Assembly: GCF_011006175.1 (NCBI RefSeq)
Contig: NZ_CP048795.1
Location: 1,104,491 to 1,168,490, forward strand
Reading direction: 5' to 3'
DNA length: 64,000 nucleotides
Origin: Hydrogenobacter sp. T-8
GTDB lineage: Bacteria > Aquificota > Aquificia > Aquificales > Aquificaceae
In this document: piece after piece, positions 26,579 through 36,401 of the stretch
Layout: the number at the start of each line of letters is the position of its first letter
How positions within the stretch are numbered: position 1 is the first letter of the stretch
Made by a program: the position numbers and the translations under genes
The notes under the pieces: model-generated
Told to the model about the DNA's origin: nothing
Database searches by the model: none
What the model saw: the letters and a program-made list of their open reading frames with translations, nothing else

Positions 26579-27813
26579 CCCTTTCTCTTTTCTTTTTCCT
26601 CTTTGGCAGTTGGGTCTTGTCCTTTACCTCCCTTGACGAAGGCAGGAACGTGGACTCAGTCCAAAATATGCTTAGGAGCAAAGACTTTGTCTCTCCAGTT
26701 TATAACTGTGAGTGGAGGTTTGAAAAACCACCCATGCTCTACTGGCTCATATCCCTTGGCTCCTACCTTTTTGGACTTAATGAGTTTTCCGCAAGGCTTA
26801 TCTCTGGACTTTCCGCAGTGGGTTTAGTCTTGCTTACCTACCTTATAGCCGGGGATTTTTTCTCGAAGGACATAGCCATAAAGTCCGCATTTGTCCTTAT
26901 TACCTTTCCTCACCTTTGGCTTGAGTCGAGGGCTGTTGTTCCAGAGATGCTAAACACCTTCTTTGCCCTACTTGGTCTTTATGCTTTTTTGAAGGAGAGG
27001 TTTACCCTTGGCTGGCTTGCCTTGGCTTTTGCCTTTCTTACAAAGGGTCCTGTGGGTGTGGTGCTTTCTGTGGGTGCGTATCTTCTCTGGAAGAGAAGGC
27101 TTGACTTTATAAAACCCACTGGTCTTTTGCTTTTTATTCTTGTAGGCTTTTCGTGGTATGCCCTTATGCTTTTTCAACATGGCTACGAATACTTTTATAG
27201 GTTCTTTATCTACGAAAACCTAATGCGATATACAGGACAAAGGTCTACACATCCTGCACCCTTTTATTACTACCTTCTTGTCCTTTTGGTGGCTACCCTC
27301 TGGTATGTGCCTTTGTATCCAAAGCTAATAAGGCATTTCAAAAGAGAATGGCTCCCTCTCTTACTCTGGGCTTTCCTCGTTATCCTTTTCTTTAGCCTTG
27401 CAAAAAACAAACTACATCACTATATACTCTTTTCCTACCCATCCATAGCCATAATGCTGTCTTATTTGGTAAGTGAGCGGTATCTAAAGGTGGTTCTGGG
27501 ACTTTCCACTGTCTCAATACTCTTGCTTACCCTTGGCTTGCATCTTTATGAAAAGGAAAGGTTTACACCCAAAGCCTACCCTGTAGTAAAAGCCTATAAG
27601 GGAGATGTTTACTTCTATAGGGCGGAAGATTCTGCCCTTGTTTTCTACTCTGGCAGGTGCATAAAAAAACTTGAAGACCCCAATAGGGCAGAGGGGCTTG
27701 TCATAACAAAGGAGAAATACCTTAAGGAATTTAGTGAATGCTTACTCCTTCAGAAGGGTAGGGAGTTTGACGGCGTATATGTATTGTTAGACTGCACTTT
27801 TGGTCTAAAATAA
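26548..27813 (+). CDS. ArnT/PMT-type (GT39/GT83) membrane glycosyltransferase
   Basis: The 421-residue polytopic protein probably transfers a sugar from a polyprenyl phosphate to lipid A or protein on the periplasmic side. The first loop carries TSLDEGRNVDSVQNML with the acidic pair typical of GT-C enzymes, then EWRFEKPPMLYWL, SLGSYLFGLNEFSARL and FLTKGPVGV, all diagnostic of the ArnT-like family. About ten hydrophobic segments follow. It is shorter than E. coli ArnT (550) and lacks most of the periplasmic C-terminal domain. Preceded by PAP2 in an overlapping operon. Confidence 0.88.
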   Translation: MFPFSLRWVLTLSLFFFLFGSWVLSFTSLDEGRNVDSVQNMLRSKDFVSPVYNCEWRFEKPPMLYWLISLGSYLFGLNEFSARLISGLSAVGLVLLTYLIAGDFFSKDIAIKSAFVLITFPHLWLESRAVVPEMLNTFFALLGLYAFLKERFTLGWLALAFAFLTKGPVGVVLSVGAYLLWKRRLDFIKPTGLLLFILVGFSWYALMLFQHGYEYFYRFFIYENLMRYTGQRSTHPAPFYYYLLVLLVATLWYVPLYPKLIRHFKREWLPLLLWAFLVILFFSLAKNKLHHYILFSYPSIAIMLSYLVSERYLKVVLGLSTVSILLLTLGLHLYEKERFTPKAYPVVKAYKGDVYFYRAEDSALVFYSGRCIKKLEDPNRAEGLVITKEKYLKEFSECLLLQKGREFDGVYVLLDCTFGLK

Positions 27814-27819
27814 ACTACT

Positions 27820-28200
27820 ATGGAGAAGAAATACGGAGAGAAAGCCATAGAAGAGGCTCAGCTTGAGCCTTGGGAAAACCCCACACCAGAGAGAAACTAT
27901 ATGATAGAGATAACCTTTCCTGAGTTTTCTTGTCTTTGTCCTCGCTCTGGGTATCCAGACTATGCCACCATAAGGATAAGGTATATTCCAGATAAATACA
28001 TTGTGGAGCTTAGGTCCCTAAAGCTCTGGCTTAACAAGTTTAGAAACCGCTACATATCGCACGAGCAGGCTACTAACGAGATATACACTGCCCTGTATGA
28101 GACGCTAAAACCTAGATTTCTTGAGGTGATTGGTGACTTCAATCCGAGGGGTAATGTGCATACGGTTATAAAGGTCAGGAGCGATGAGAATTACGGATAA
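27820..28200 (+). CDS. queF: NADPH-dependent 7-cyano-7-deazaguanine reductase
   Basis: Reduces preQ0 to preQ1 in queuosine biosynthesis. The 126-residue unimodular form has [21 protein letters not shown] with the nucleophilic Cys and Asp, [20 protein letters not shown] and NPRGNVHT. No preQ1 riboswitch fits in the 6-bp spacer from the upstream glycosyltransferase gene. It ends 26 bp inside the convergent transglutaminase gene. Confidence 0.96.
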   Translation: MEKKYGEKAIEEAQLEPWENPTPERNYMIEITFPEFSCLCPRSGYPDYATIRIRYIPDKYIVELRSLKLWLNKFRNRYISHEQATNEIYTALYETLKPRFLEVIGDFNPRGNVHTVIKVRSDENYG

Positions 28201-30100
28201 GCTCCTTCAACCTTTTGAGGGTCCTGTAGCCCTCTTTTATCTCATCGGGGTAGACTCTGTAAGGAGAGTATTTGTGCCTTTGGTATATGGAAAGAATAAA
28301 CTTTACATGGTTATATAGCTCTGTGTTCCTGCAGGCGGATATGATCTCTTCTGGTAGAGCCTTGCTGTGGACAAGCCCTTCCCTGTGGAGAAGCTCTCTT
28401 GTTTTCACATAGAGGTTCTCTGGCGTTTTTCTCAAACCTTTAAAAAGGTAAAAGCATAGGTATAGTGCCAGAGCAACAAGGAGAAGCTGAAGGACTTGAA
28501 GGAACCTCCTTCTGAGGTTTTCTGGGCTAAGTTCTGCCCTTACCCCTTCTCCTATGCTTCTAAAGAGCTTGAGCTGTTTTTCCGAGGAATAGCCCACAAT
28601 GTTGGAATACCAGAAGCTCACGATGGAGTCTCTTATTAGGGAAAGGGTGGAGATTTCCTTTACCGCCGGGGATGTGTAGGGTGGGGTGGTATCTACTCGT
28701 AACCAATGCCCCTTTACATAAGCCTCTACCCATACATGTGCCATAGAATTGGTCACTATGTGGTAGCCTCCGTAGGGGTTCCAAAGGGCTCCTTTATAGC
28801 CTCCCACTACCCTAGCAGGCACGCCCATAAGCCTCAGAAGTAGTGCGGTGGCGCTGGCATAGTATTCGCAGTTGCCCTTTTTTGAAACAAAGACAAAGTA
28901 ATCCAAGGGGTCGCCTTCGTATTTTTCCAACTTTAAGCTGTAGCTGTAGCCCTTTGAAAAATGCTCCACAACCCTTCGGAGCTTCTCCACATCATCCCTT
29001 GTACCCTTGGCCAGGTCCTCCGCAAACTTCTTGAGGTTAGGACTTATATCCGGTGGGACCTGCAGGTAATCCTGTAGGTCTTCCCACAACCATAGGCTCT
29101 TTGAAGAGCTTACCTTTAACCTTATGGCTCTATTTATCTCTCTGTCAAGGCGTAAGGTGTTGCCCGTGGTCATATAGGCGTTTGCGGATATGCCTTCCAC
29201 ATTTAGGACTCTGTAAGGGTAGTCAAGAGCGGGTATTATATTATCGTAAGAGGGCTCTATCACAAGGGTATACACTATATCTCCGCTACCTGCGGGCATA
29301 TGGAAGGGCTCTTCTTTCACCCTCACCCATGTGTTTTTCGCATAGCTCCCGAAGACTACCGCCCTCCAGTAAGGGTCTTTTATACTTTGGGGCAGTCCGT
29401 AGGCTCTGAGGACTACCGTGTTGTCCTCCTGTATTTCTCCCACTTTGCCGAGGCTTACGCTCTCCGCAAGACCAGTTTTTAGTCCACTGCCTCTGGATAT
29501 GAGGTCAAAAAGAGGAGTTTGTGTTCTTGGAAGAAGAAAGAAAAAGGGAAGGGTAAAAACCGCAACTAAGAGAAAGAGTAGAAAGCTCACCAATATGTAA
29601 TGCTTATAAATTGAAAGCTCAAGCCTCTTATCTCCCGCAGTCCTGTATAGATTAAGAAACACAAGAGAAGAAACACCTAAAAGACTATGCAGGATAAAAA
29701 CAAAAAGAAAGCTAAGGCTAAGGTTATAGGCGGTAGATATGGAAACTGCAAAAAGGCTAAGTAGAAGTATCTGGTATAGGTCTCTGGGCTTTTTCTCCTC
29801 AAGGCTCTTTATAGAAAGAAGCAAAAGAACTACATGAGAAAAGGGCTTGAGAAGGTCTTCAAGGCTGAGAAAGGACAGAAAATATAAGGTCAAGGCAACG
29901 CCAAAAAGGTTTAGAAATAGCCTCCTTACGGGATATATAGCCTTTATGTCCATAGGCACACCCACAAAGTAAAGGGCTAAAAAGCCAAGAAAATATACCG
30001 CATCCGCCACATTCCACAAGGACAGTATACCCACAAGGGAAGTAAGACGCACAAGGGTTATGGTTGTTAGGCGAGAGCTACTTAGATATTTTTCTAACAT
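28175..30100 (-). CDS. Transglutaminase-like membrane protein (TgpA/DUF3488 type)
   Basis: The 641-residue protein starts with about six membrane helices (about 1-200), then a periplasmic part containing the transglutaminase-like core: [29 protein letters not shown] (catalytic Cys), [21 protein letters not shown] (catalytic His and Asp). A further membrane helix and a charged cytoplasmic tail follow. This matches TgpA, a poorly understood but often essential cell-envelope protein. Its start overlaps the HD-hydrolase gene by 23 bp, and its end the convergent queF. Confidence 0.9.
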   Translation of the reverse strand: MLEKYLSSSRLTTITLVRLTSLVGILSLWNVADAVYFLGFLALYFVGVPMDIKAIYPVRRLFLNLFGVALTLYFLSFLSLEDLLKPFSHVVLLLLSIKSLEEKKPRDLYQILLLSLFAVSISTAYNLSLSFLFVFILHSLLGVSSLVFLNLYRTAGDKRLELSIYKHYILVSFLLFLLVAVFTLPFFFLLPRTQTPLFDLISRGSGLKTGLAESVSLGKVGEIQEDNTVVLRAYGLPQSIKDPYWRAVVFGSYAKNTWVRVKEEPFHMPAGSGDIVYTLVIEPSYDNIIPALDYPYRVLNVEGISANAYMTTGNTLRLDREINRAIRLKVSSSKSLWLWEDLQDYLQVPPDISPNLKKFAEDLAKGTRDDVEKLRRVVEHFSKGYSYSLKLEKYEGDPLDYFVFVSKKGNCEYYASATALLLRLMGVPARVVGGYKGALWNPYGGYHIVTNSMAHVWVEAYVKGHWLRVDTTPPYTSPAVKEISTLSLIRDSIVSFWYSNIVGYSSEKQLKLFRSIGEGVRAELSPENLRRRFLQVLQLLLVALALYLCFYLFKGLRKTPENLYVKTRELLHREGLVHSKALPEEIISACRNTELYNHVKFILSIYQRHKYSPYRVYPDEIKEGYRTLKRLKELIRNSHRS

Positions 30101-31187
30101 ACTCCCTGACCTCTTCCTTGTATCTTGGATGTGCGTATATTCTGTAAAGTCTTATATCTTCCAAGGAGGCGACAATAGGAGATACTTCTCTCAAACTAAG
30201 TAGTTCATGCCCGTCCCATATAGGTATGTCTTCGTCCAGCACCCTTTTGCTTGCTCGGTCAAACCTCAAAAGGTCATCCTCATACTTTTCCAAAAGTCTT
30301 TCTTTTACCACTTCAAACAATTCCTTTGATGAGGTGGAAAAGACCTGTCTGAAATGCTCCCTTCCCAACACCCTTCTTACCTTCTCCTCCATGTGCCTGT
30401 CTAACATGAAATGAAGTATGTGTTGGTCTGTTTTCCTGTAAAGTTCTTCTGGCTTTAAGAGACCTCTTTCCACAAAGTCCTGCACCACATCCTCTAAATG
30501 TATGTTGAGTATGCGCACCACCTTGTGGAAATAGACCTGAGAATACATAAAATACCTTCCAAGAATAAAGCTCTCCAAGGCTCTGAGTGCACTTATATGG
30601 ACGCACTTTTTACCCTCTATAAAAAGCATATTCTCCAAAAGCCTACGGTAGTCAAAAAAGCCATAGGAAGTTCCGCAAAAATAGGCATCTCTCCTGAGAT
30701 AGTCCATCCTGTCCGCACCGAATTCTCCAGTGATTATTTTTGGCAGGCTACTGCCCTTTCTAAAGGCAAGCTCCACAATAAGCTCAATATCCTCAAGAGA
30801 GTATCCACAATTTTTTAGTATGTCCGCAATACCCTCTTCAAAAAGCACCCTCTCTCCTATGGATTCGTGGCTTTTGTCTCCAAGGAGGACCTCTGTGGTA
30901 TGAGAAAAAGGTGTGTGTCCAATATCGTGCAAAAGACCCGCCAATCTCACTATTCTGTAGAGCTTTTCATCTTTGAGCCCAAGGCTATTGTAAATTCTTC
31001 CTGCGAGCTCCATAGTTCCCAAGGAGTGTTCAAACCTGCTATGCTGTGCGGAGGGAAATACCAGATAGGCTATGCCCAACTGACTTATGAATCTTAGCCT
31101 TTGGAGAGGGTAGCTGTCTATTATTCTTATTTCGCAATCATCGGCTTTTATCAGCTCATGTATGGGGTCTGAAAACTCTTTGAACAT
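30078..31187 (-). CDS. HD-domain phosphohydrolase (dGTPase/YpgQ-like)
   Basis: The 369-residue protein begins with DPIHELIK and IIDSYPLQRLRFISQLG, then SRFEHSLGTMELAG, LLHDIGHTPFSH (the HD metal site) and GADRMDYLRRDAY, the motif set of the SAMHD1/dGTPase-like branch of HD hydrolases. It may hydrolyse a deoxynucleoside triphosphate or a related nucleotide. It sits in an operon of three overlapping minus-strand genes (hypothetical, this gene, TgpA). Confidence 0.88.
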   Translation of the reverse strand: MFKEFSDPIHELIKADDCEIRIIDSYPLQRLRFISQLGIAYLVFPSAQHSRFEHSLGTMELAGRIYNSLGLKDEKLYRIVRLAGLLHDIGHTPFSHTTEVLLGDKSHESIGERVLFEEGIADILKNCGYSLEDIELIVELAFRKGSSLPKIITGEFGADRMDYLRRDAYFCGTSYGFFDYRRLLENMLFIEGKKCVHISALRALESFILGRYFMYSQVYFHKVVRILNIHLEDVVQDFVERGLLKPEELYRKTDQHILHFMLDRHMEEKVRRVLGREHFRQVFSTSSKELFEVVKERLLEKYEDDLLRFDRASKRVLDEDIPIWDGHELLSLREVSPIVASLEDIRLYRIYAHPRYKEEVREYVRKISK

Positions 31188-32026
31188 ATATCCCCCTCAA
31201 AGAAATACTTGTCCTTATCCTTGCGGAAAACTCTATTTATCATATCCCCAAACTTGTTAAAAATTCTTCTAAGCCAATTCCCTCTCTTCTTCTTTTGGTT
31301 TATAAACTCTATCCTTAGGGGGCTTATACTTTTCCCCACCTCTGCCCTTCTGAGAAGGGTCTCAAGATCTCTTTTGAGTTTATAGAGGTTAAACCCGTAG
31401 TATACATCTCCGAGTTTTTGTGCTTCCTGAAGAATGTCCCTTATTTCCCTAACAATTTCTCTTCCCTGACCCAAATAGACTCCTGCAAGTCTATAAAGCA
31501 GGTTGAAGTATTTCCTTTCTGCTGGGTATCTTTCTACGCAGAGTTCACAATAACTTCTCAACTCTTCATAAATGCCTTCGTTGAACATCATGGTGGATAT
31601 CACTACCGCATCCTGAGCGGTCAAATGCTTCCTGTAGAGCATGGTTCTGCTGAGTATGTTCCAGAGTTTTAGCACCTTTTGGCTTATGCTCTCAAAGACA
31701 TTAAGGTATTCGCTCCTTAGGCTTATAAAGTGTATGCTACCTTCCTCTACCCTGTATATGTCCTTGCCCATGTATATATTCCCATAAAGGTCAGATACCA
31801 CAAAGAGGTTCATTTCTACTAACACATCCTTCCAGTAGTTCCGTGCATTTCTGAAGTTCCTGTAAGCACAGGAGAGAAACTTCTCAAGCTCCACATAGGG
31901 GTTTCCTTCCCTCCTTACAAGCTGTGAGTAGCACATTAGATAAAAGACCATCTCCTTCTTTGAGGGGTCGTCCAGCACCTCAAGCACCAGGTTGCTAAGG
32001 GGGTCTCTTTCCTTTATTTCCAGCAT
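31151..32026 (-). CDS. Hypothetical protein, mostly helical
   Basis: I do not recognise this gene. I use the ATG at 32026 (292 residues) instead of 32050 because a TATATT box lies 6 nt upstream on the minus strand, the spacing seen at other genes of this window. The protein has long alpha-helical stretches (LEVLDDPSKKEMVFYLMCY, YRLAGVYLGQGREIVREIRDIL) that could form TPR-like repeats, and a basic C-terminal tail (KKKRGNWLRRIFNKFGD). No signal peptide is seen. It overlaps the HD-hydrolase gene by 37 bp. Confidence 0.6.
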   Translation of the reverse strand: MLEIKERDPLSNLVLEVLDDPSKKEMVFYLMCYSQLVRREGNPYVELEKFLSCAYRNFRNARNYWKDVLVEMNLFVVSDLYGNIYMGKDIYRVEEGSIHFISLRSEYLNVFESISQKVLKLWNILSRTMLYRKHLTAQDAVVISTMMFNEGIYEELRSYCELCVERYPAERKYFNLLYRLAGVYLGQGREIVREIRDILQEAQKLGDVYYGFNLYKLKRDLETLLRRAEVGKSISPLRIEFINQKKKRGNWLRRIFNKFGDMINRVFRKDKDKYFFEGDICSKSFQTPYMS

Positions 32027-32098
32027 ACTTATAATATAAGCCCAAGGCAATAGAAGTTTTATGATATTATGTTAAGCAAAGGGTAAGAGCCTCTAAAG

Positions 32099-32950
32099 AT
32101 GAGTAGGACTGGAAAATACCTTGAACTTGTCAAGTTTGAGCATACCATTTTTGCACTACCTTTTGCTCTTGCGAGCGTAGTTCTGTTGTATGAGCAGATA
32201 CCTTCCCTCTGGAGGCTTTTCTGGGTCCTTCTTGCCTTTATTAGTGCAAGAACCGTAGGTATGGCACTTAACAGGCTTATAGACCTTCCTATAGACAGGC
32301 TAAACCCAAGAACGAGCCAATGGGTTCATGCAAGGGGTGAGGTTTCAGAAAAGGACATAAAAAGGCTCATACTTATCTCCTCTGGGCTCTTTCTCCTTTC
32401 GTCCCTTATGATAAACCTCTATGCCTTCTTGCTTGCTCCTGTGGTGCTTCTTCTTCTGTGGCTGTATCCCTACGGCAAGAGGATAACCTACTATCCCCAT
32501 CTCCTACTGGGAGCGGTCTACTTTCTCATCCCCTTAGCCATAGATATTTCCTTCAACGAGCATGTGTCCTTTAACGCCATAATTCTTGGCTTTGCAATGG
32601 CTTCCTGGGTTGCTGGCTTTGATATTTTGTATGCCCTTCAGGACTACCAGTTTGACCGTGAGCAGGGTCTTAAGTCCATACCTGTCAAGTTTGGGATAGA
32701 GGGGGCTTTGTGGATTGCAAGGCTTTTTCACTTTATTACCTTCCTTGCCCTCCTTATACTGCTCTTCAGGGTTGACTTTCTTGGTTTTGCGTATCTTCTT
32801 GGTCTTTTGGGCATTGCCATGTTTCTCTACTACGAGCATAGTTTAATAAAGCCCTACGACCTTTCCAAGATAAACAAAGCCTTCTTTACTGTAAACGGAT
32901 ACATAAGCGTGGTCTTCTTTTTTGTGGTGCTTTTAGATAGGATACTTTAG
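32099..32950 (+). CDS. ubiA: UbiA-family prenyltransferase
   Basis: The 283-residue membrane protein attaches a polyprenyl chain to an aromatic acceptor in quinone synthesis. The first Asp-rich motif is NRLIDLPIDRLNPRT, the second is DYQFDREQGLKSIPV; about eight membrane helices are visible. HTIFALPFALAS at the N-terminus is typical of the 4-hydroxybenzoate polyprenyltransferase branch, but in Aquificaceae, which use menaquinone-type or methionaquinone-type quinones, the acceptor may differ, so the symbol is a family name. Convergent 4-bp overlap with yebC. Confidence 0.88.
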   Translation: MSRTGKYLELVKFEHTIFALPFALASVVLLYEQIPSLWRLFWVLLAFISARTVGMALNRLIDLPIDRLNPRTSQWVHARGEVSEKDIKRLILISSGLFLLSSLMINLYAFLLAPVVLLLLWLYPYGKRITYYPHLLLGAVYFLIPLAIDISFNEHVSFNAIILGFAMASWVAGFDILYALQDYQFDREQGLKSIPVKFGIEGALWIARLFHFITFLALLILLFRVDFLGFAYLLGLLGIAMFLYYEHSLIKPYDLSKINKAFFTVNGYISVVFFFVVLLDRIL

Positions 32951-33696
32951 CTTGCCTGTTCTATAACTTCCTTGGGTATGTCAAAGTTGGCTATCACCTC
33001 TTTTACATCGTCAAGGTCTTCAAGGGCATCAAGCAGTTTGATTATCCTTTTTGCGGTCTCTACATCTTGGACCTGAACAAGGGTGTTTGGTTTGTAAGCT
33101 ATTTCTGCCCTCTCCACCTGAAGACCCATGGACTCAAGGGCTTCCTTCACCGAGTAGAGGTCTTCGGGCTTTGTGTATAGGGTATAGGCAAGCTCTCCCA
33201 CCTCCACATCCTCCGCACCTGCCTCTATAGCCTTTTCGTATATTTCATCCTCGCTTATGCCCTCCTTTGGCACCTCTATAACACCCATCCTGTCAAAGAG
33301 GAAAGAGACACACCCAGAAGAGCCCAGGTTTCCACCGTGTTTGGAAAGCACATGCCTGACCTCAGAGGTAGTTCTGTTTCTGTTGTCTGTATAGGTAAGT
33401 ATCATAAGTGCTACACCCCCAGGTGCATAGCCCTCGTAGAGCACTTCCTCGTAGTTCTCTCCAGCCAACTCTCCCGTGCCCTTTTTAATGGCTCTCTCTA
33501 TGGTGTCTGTGGGCATATTGACCTTTCTAGCATTTTCTATAGCTGTCCTCAGTCTTGGGTTTGTGTCTGGGTTTGGTCCACCTTCTCTAACTGCGACGGT
33601 TATCTCTCTTATTATCTTTGTAAATATCTTGCCCCTTTGTGCGTCAATCTTTGCCTTTTTGTGCTTTATCTGAGCCCAATGACTGTGTCCTGCCAT
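32947..33696 (-). CDS. yebC: YebC/PmpR-family protein
   Basis: The 249-residue protein starts MAGHSHWAQIKHKKAKIDAQ and has RGKIFTKIIREI, NPRLRTAIENARKVNMP and GYAPGGVAL, all hallmarks of the YebC/TACO1 family. Members have been described as transcription regulators and more recently as factors helping ribosomes through difficult sequences; which applies here is not visible. On the minus strand TATAAT ends 9 nt before the ATG. The gene is divergent from acpP. Confidence 0.95.
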   Translation of the reverse strand: MAGHSHWAQIKHKKAKIDAQRGKIFTKIIREITVAVREGGPNPDTNPRLRTAIENARKVNMPTDTIERAIKKGTGELAGENYEEVLYEGYAPGGVALMILTYTDNRNRTTSEVRHVLSKHGGNLGSSGCVSFLFDRMGVIEVPKEGISEDEIYEKAIEAGAEDVEVGELAYTLYTKPEDLYSVKEALESMGLQVERAEIAYKPNTLVQVQDVETAKRIIKLLDALEDLDDVKEVIANFDIPKEVIEQAS

Positions 33697-33732
33697 GGTA
33701 GATATATTATAGCTTCAATCCGTGAAGTGTGG

Positions 33733-33738
33733 TATAAT
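33733..33738 (+). promoter_or_regulatory. Extended -10 promoter (TGG-TATAAT) of the acpP-fabF-rnc operon
   Basis: TGGTATAAT is an extended -10 box. Unlike the leaderless-type genes, about 25 nt of leader follow, including AGGAGG at 33758-33763, 6 nt before the acpP ATG. No good -35 is seen. Confidence 0.55.
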
Positions 33739-33769
33739 AAACCCACCCACAAAAAGCAGGAGGTAAAAA

Positions 33770-34006
33770 ATGGACCTGGAACAAAGGATAAAGGAGATAA
33801 TAGCTGACCAGCTCGGTGTTGAAGTAGACAAGCTAAACCCCAGTGCAAAGTTTGTGGAGGACCTTGGTGCGGATTCTTTGGATGTGGTGGAGCTTGTTAT
33901 GGCTTTTGAGGAGGAGTTTGGCATTGAAATACCAGACGAGGATGCGGAGAAGATAAGAACCGTGGGTGATGTTATAGACTATCTCAAGGAGAGAGTGAAG
34001 GGCTGA
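33770..34006 (+). CDS. acpP: Acyl carrier protein
   Basis: The 78-residue acidic protein carries growing acyl chains during fatty-acid synthesis. The phosphopantetheine serine is in [20 protein letters not shown], the standard motif. It begins the acpP-fabF-rnc operon; its last base is the first base of the fabF start codon (TGATG). Confidence 0.98.
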   Translation: MDLEQRIKEIIADQLGVEVDKLNPSAKFVEDLGADSLDVVELVMAFEEEFGIEIPDEDAEKIRTVGDVIDYLKERVKG

Positions 34007-35244
34007 TGCGTCGTGTGGTGGTGACCGGTCTTGGGGCTGTAACCCCCATAGGGACCGGAGTGCAGAAGTTTTGGGAAAATCTCATAGCAGGTGTTAGTGG
34101 TATAGACATCATAAAAAGGTTTGACCCTGTTGAGATAGGGCTGTCCGTTCATATAGCGGGTGAGGTAAAGGACTTTGAGCCCGAGAGGTATTTTGACAAG
34201 AAGGATGCCCAGAAAGTTTCTGACTTTATAAAGTTTGCGGTGGCTGCTTCAGAAGAGGCAATAAGGGACAGCGGGCTATTGGAGAGCAAAGTAGACCCCT
34301 ACAGGGTGGGGGTGATAATAGGCACGGGTATAGGTGGGCTAAGGGACATAGAAGAACAGCAGAAGGTCCTTATGGAAAAGGGTCCCAGAAGGGTGTCTCC
34401 CTTTTTTATACCCTACGGCATTTCCAACATGGCAAGCGGGCTAGTTGCGATAAGGTTTGGTTTTAAGGGACCCAACTACTGCGTAGTGTCCGCCTGTGCT
34501 ACTGGAAACCACGCTATAGGGGATGCCATGAGGCTCATCCAAAGGGGCGACATAGATGTGGCCATAGCAGGGGGGTGTGAAAGTGCCATAACACCCCTTG
34601 GTGTGGCAGGCTTTGCCTCAATGAGGGCTCTTTCTACAAGAAATGACGAACCCCAAAAGGCCTCAAGACCTTTTGACAGGGACAGGGATGGCTTTGTGAT
34701 GGGTGAAGGGGCTGGCATTTTGGTTTTGGAAGAATACGAGCATGCCAAGGCAAGGGGTGCAAAGATATACGCAGAGCTTGTGGGTTATGGTGCCACAGAT
34801 GATGCTTACCACATAACTGCTCCCTGTGCGGATGGTGAGGGTGCATATATGTGTATGAAACTTGCTTTGGAAGATGCAGGCATAAGACCAGAGGATGTGG
34901 ACTACATAAACGCTCATGGAACATCTACGCCTCTAAACGATAAGTCTGAAACCCTTGCCATAAAGAGGCTCTTTGGAGAGCATGCCTATAGGCTCAAGAT
35001 AAGCTCAAACAAGTCTATGATAGGGCATCTTTTGGGTGCGGCGGGTGCAGTGGAAGCGGTGGCGACGGTGAAAACTATAGAAACGGGCATAATTCCTCCT
35101 ACCATAAACCTTGAAAACCCAGACCCCGAGTGCGACCTTGACTATGTGCCAAACAAGGCAGTAGAGTCTCCTGTCAGGTATGCCCTGTCCAACTCCTTTG
35201 GCTTTGGTGGAACAAATGCCTGCCTTATCTTCAAAAAGCCTTGA
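34006..35244 (+). CDS. fabF: 3-oxoacyl-ACP synthase II (KAS II)
   Basis: Condenses malonyl-ACP with acyl-ACP. The 412 residues have the catalytic Cys in [15 protein letters not shown], the two histidines in [11 protein letters not shown] and [12 protein letters not shown], and the terminal [10 protein letters not shown]. Normal length, and the acpP-fabF-rnc order is common in bacteria. Confidence 0.98.
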   Translation: MRRVVVTGLGAVTPIGTGVQKFWENLIAGVSGIDIIKRFDPVEIGLSVHIAGEVKDFEPERYFDKKDAQKVSDFIKFAVAASEEAIRDSGLLESKVDPYRVGVIIGTGIGGLRDIEEQQKVLMEKGPRRVSPFFIPYGISNMASGLVAIRFGFKGPNYCVVSACATGNHAIGDAMRLIQRGDIDVAIAGGCESAITPLGVAGFASMRALSTRNDEPQKASRPFDRDRDGFVMGEGAGILVLEEYEHAKARGAKIYAELVGYGATDDAYHITAPCADGEGAYMCMKLALEDAGIRPEDVDYINAHGTSTPLNDKSETLAIKRLFGEHAYRLKISSNKSMIGHLLGAAGAVEAVATVKTIETGIIPPTINLENPDPECDLDYVPNKAVESPVRYALSNSFGFGGTNACLIFKKP

Positions 35245-35920
35245 TGAGCTTCAGCAAAGGCTTGGCTATAGCTTTAATAACCCAGAACTTCTTATACAAG
35301 CCCTCACCCATAAATCCTACGCAGGAGAGCATGGTCTAAAAAGTTATGAGACCCTTGAGTTTCTTGGAGACTCCCTTATAAACTTCTTCGTGGTGGACAT
35401 CCTGCTTTCTGAGTTTCCCTCCGCTTCTGAGGGAGAGCTTGCCATGATGAAATCCTACTTTGTAAGCGAAGACTACCTGCATGAGCTGGCAGAGGAGCTA
35501 TCCCTTGACATGTATATACTCTACGGCGGAAGAAGAAAAAACAGCTATGTGAGCTCTTCCCTTATGGCAGATACCTTTGAAGCTCTGTGGGCTGCAGTGT
35601 ATCTGGACTGTGGAAGGTCTGCAGATTTTGTAAAAGAACTCTTTAGCAAGCTATACAGAGAAAGGCTTGTGTCTGCGGTCAAAAACAAGGACTATAAAAG
35701 GGATTACAAAACCCTTCTCCAAGAGGAGACCCAAAAAAGATGGAAAGAAAGACCTATCTACCGTGTGGTAAGCGTAGAAGGTCCCCATCATAGCAGGGTC
35801 TTTGAGGTGGAATGCAATATAAGGGAGTTTAGGGCTACTGCGAAGGGAAAGAGTAAAAAGTCTGCACAACAACTCGCAGCAAAAAAGGTCCTTGAACTTA
35901 TTCTGTCTTCTGAAGGCTGA
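35216..35920 (+). CDS. rnc: Ribonuclease III
   Basis: Cleaves double-stranded RNA in rRNA and mRNA processing. The catalytic domain has the signature [15 protein letters not shown] and [16 protein letters not shown] with the metal-binding acidic residues; the C-terminal dsRBD ([13 protein letters not shown] to [14 protein letters not shown]) is intact. I start at the ATG at 35216 within the end of fabF (29-bp overlap), preceded by GGTGG at a reasonable distance; the longer frame from 35180 only translates fabF sequence. This gives 234 residues. Confidence 0.95.
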   Translation: MPALSSKSLDELQQRLGYSFNNPELLIQALTHKSYAGEHGLKSYETLEFLGDSLINFFVVDILLSEFPSASEGELAMMKSYFVSEDYLHELAEELSLDMYILYGGRRKNSYVSSSLMADTFEALWAAVYLDCGRSADFVKELFSKLYRERLVSAVKNKDYKRDYKTLLQEETQKRWKERPIYRVVSVEGPHHSRVFEVECNIREFRATAKGKSKKSAQQLAAKKVLELILSSEG

Positions 35921-36401
35921 GTTCGTTGAGCTTTTTGTTAAACTCAAGACTTTGTCTTATTACTTCTTTATAAACTCTGAAGGGTGTAAGTATCGCAAAC
36001 ATCTTTGGGCTCTCCTCTGCAATAAGCAGGATCTCTTCGAATATAGTAATTATCAATTCCAGCTTGGAGTTTATGGAGTTTACTGCGTCGAGCCTTTCTA
36101 TTTCTCTACCCAACTCCTCTGGGAGCGTAGAAAGAAAGGTTATGTCAAAGTTAAAAACCTCATATATGTCGTATATATGGTCTATAACTTCTGATATTTT
36201 GGCTAAAAGGTCTGCCTCAACCTTGAGAACTATATCCCTGTATCTCATGTATTCCTCTTCAGAAAGACAAGCCTCTGCAAGAATGCTCAGTTCCTCCACA
36301 TCAGCTTTTATTTCTCTGAGAATGCCTTCTAACATCTGAATGTTGAGCCTTATTAGTCTGTCCTGCACCATCAGTGCACCTAAGATTGCGGATTTCTCCA
36401 T
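35898..36401 (-). CDS. Hypothetical helical protein next to toprim gene
   Basis: The protein of up to 167 residues has no recognisable family. It is almost entirely alpha-helical with many Leu, Ile and Glu (MLEGILREIKADVEELSILAEAC, EADLLAKISEVIDHIYDIYEV). The start may be the ATG at 36401 or, more likely, the one at 36371 just downstream of the ancestral toprim stop. A truncated copy with a nonsense mutation is present at 41068-41429. It overlaps the end of rnc by 23 bp and the extended toprim frame by about 100 bp. Confidence 0.6.
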   Translation of the reverse strand: MEKSAILGALMVQDRLIRLNIQMLEGILREIKADVEELSILAEACLSEEEYMRYRDIVLKVEADLLAKISEVIDHIYDIYEVFNFDITFLSTLPEELGREIERLDAVNSINSKLELIITIFEEILLIAEESPKMFAILTPFRVYKEVIRQSLEFNKKLNELSLQKTE

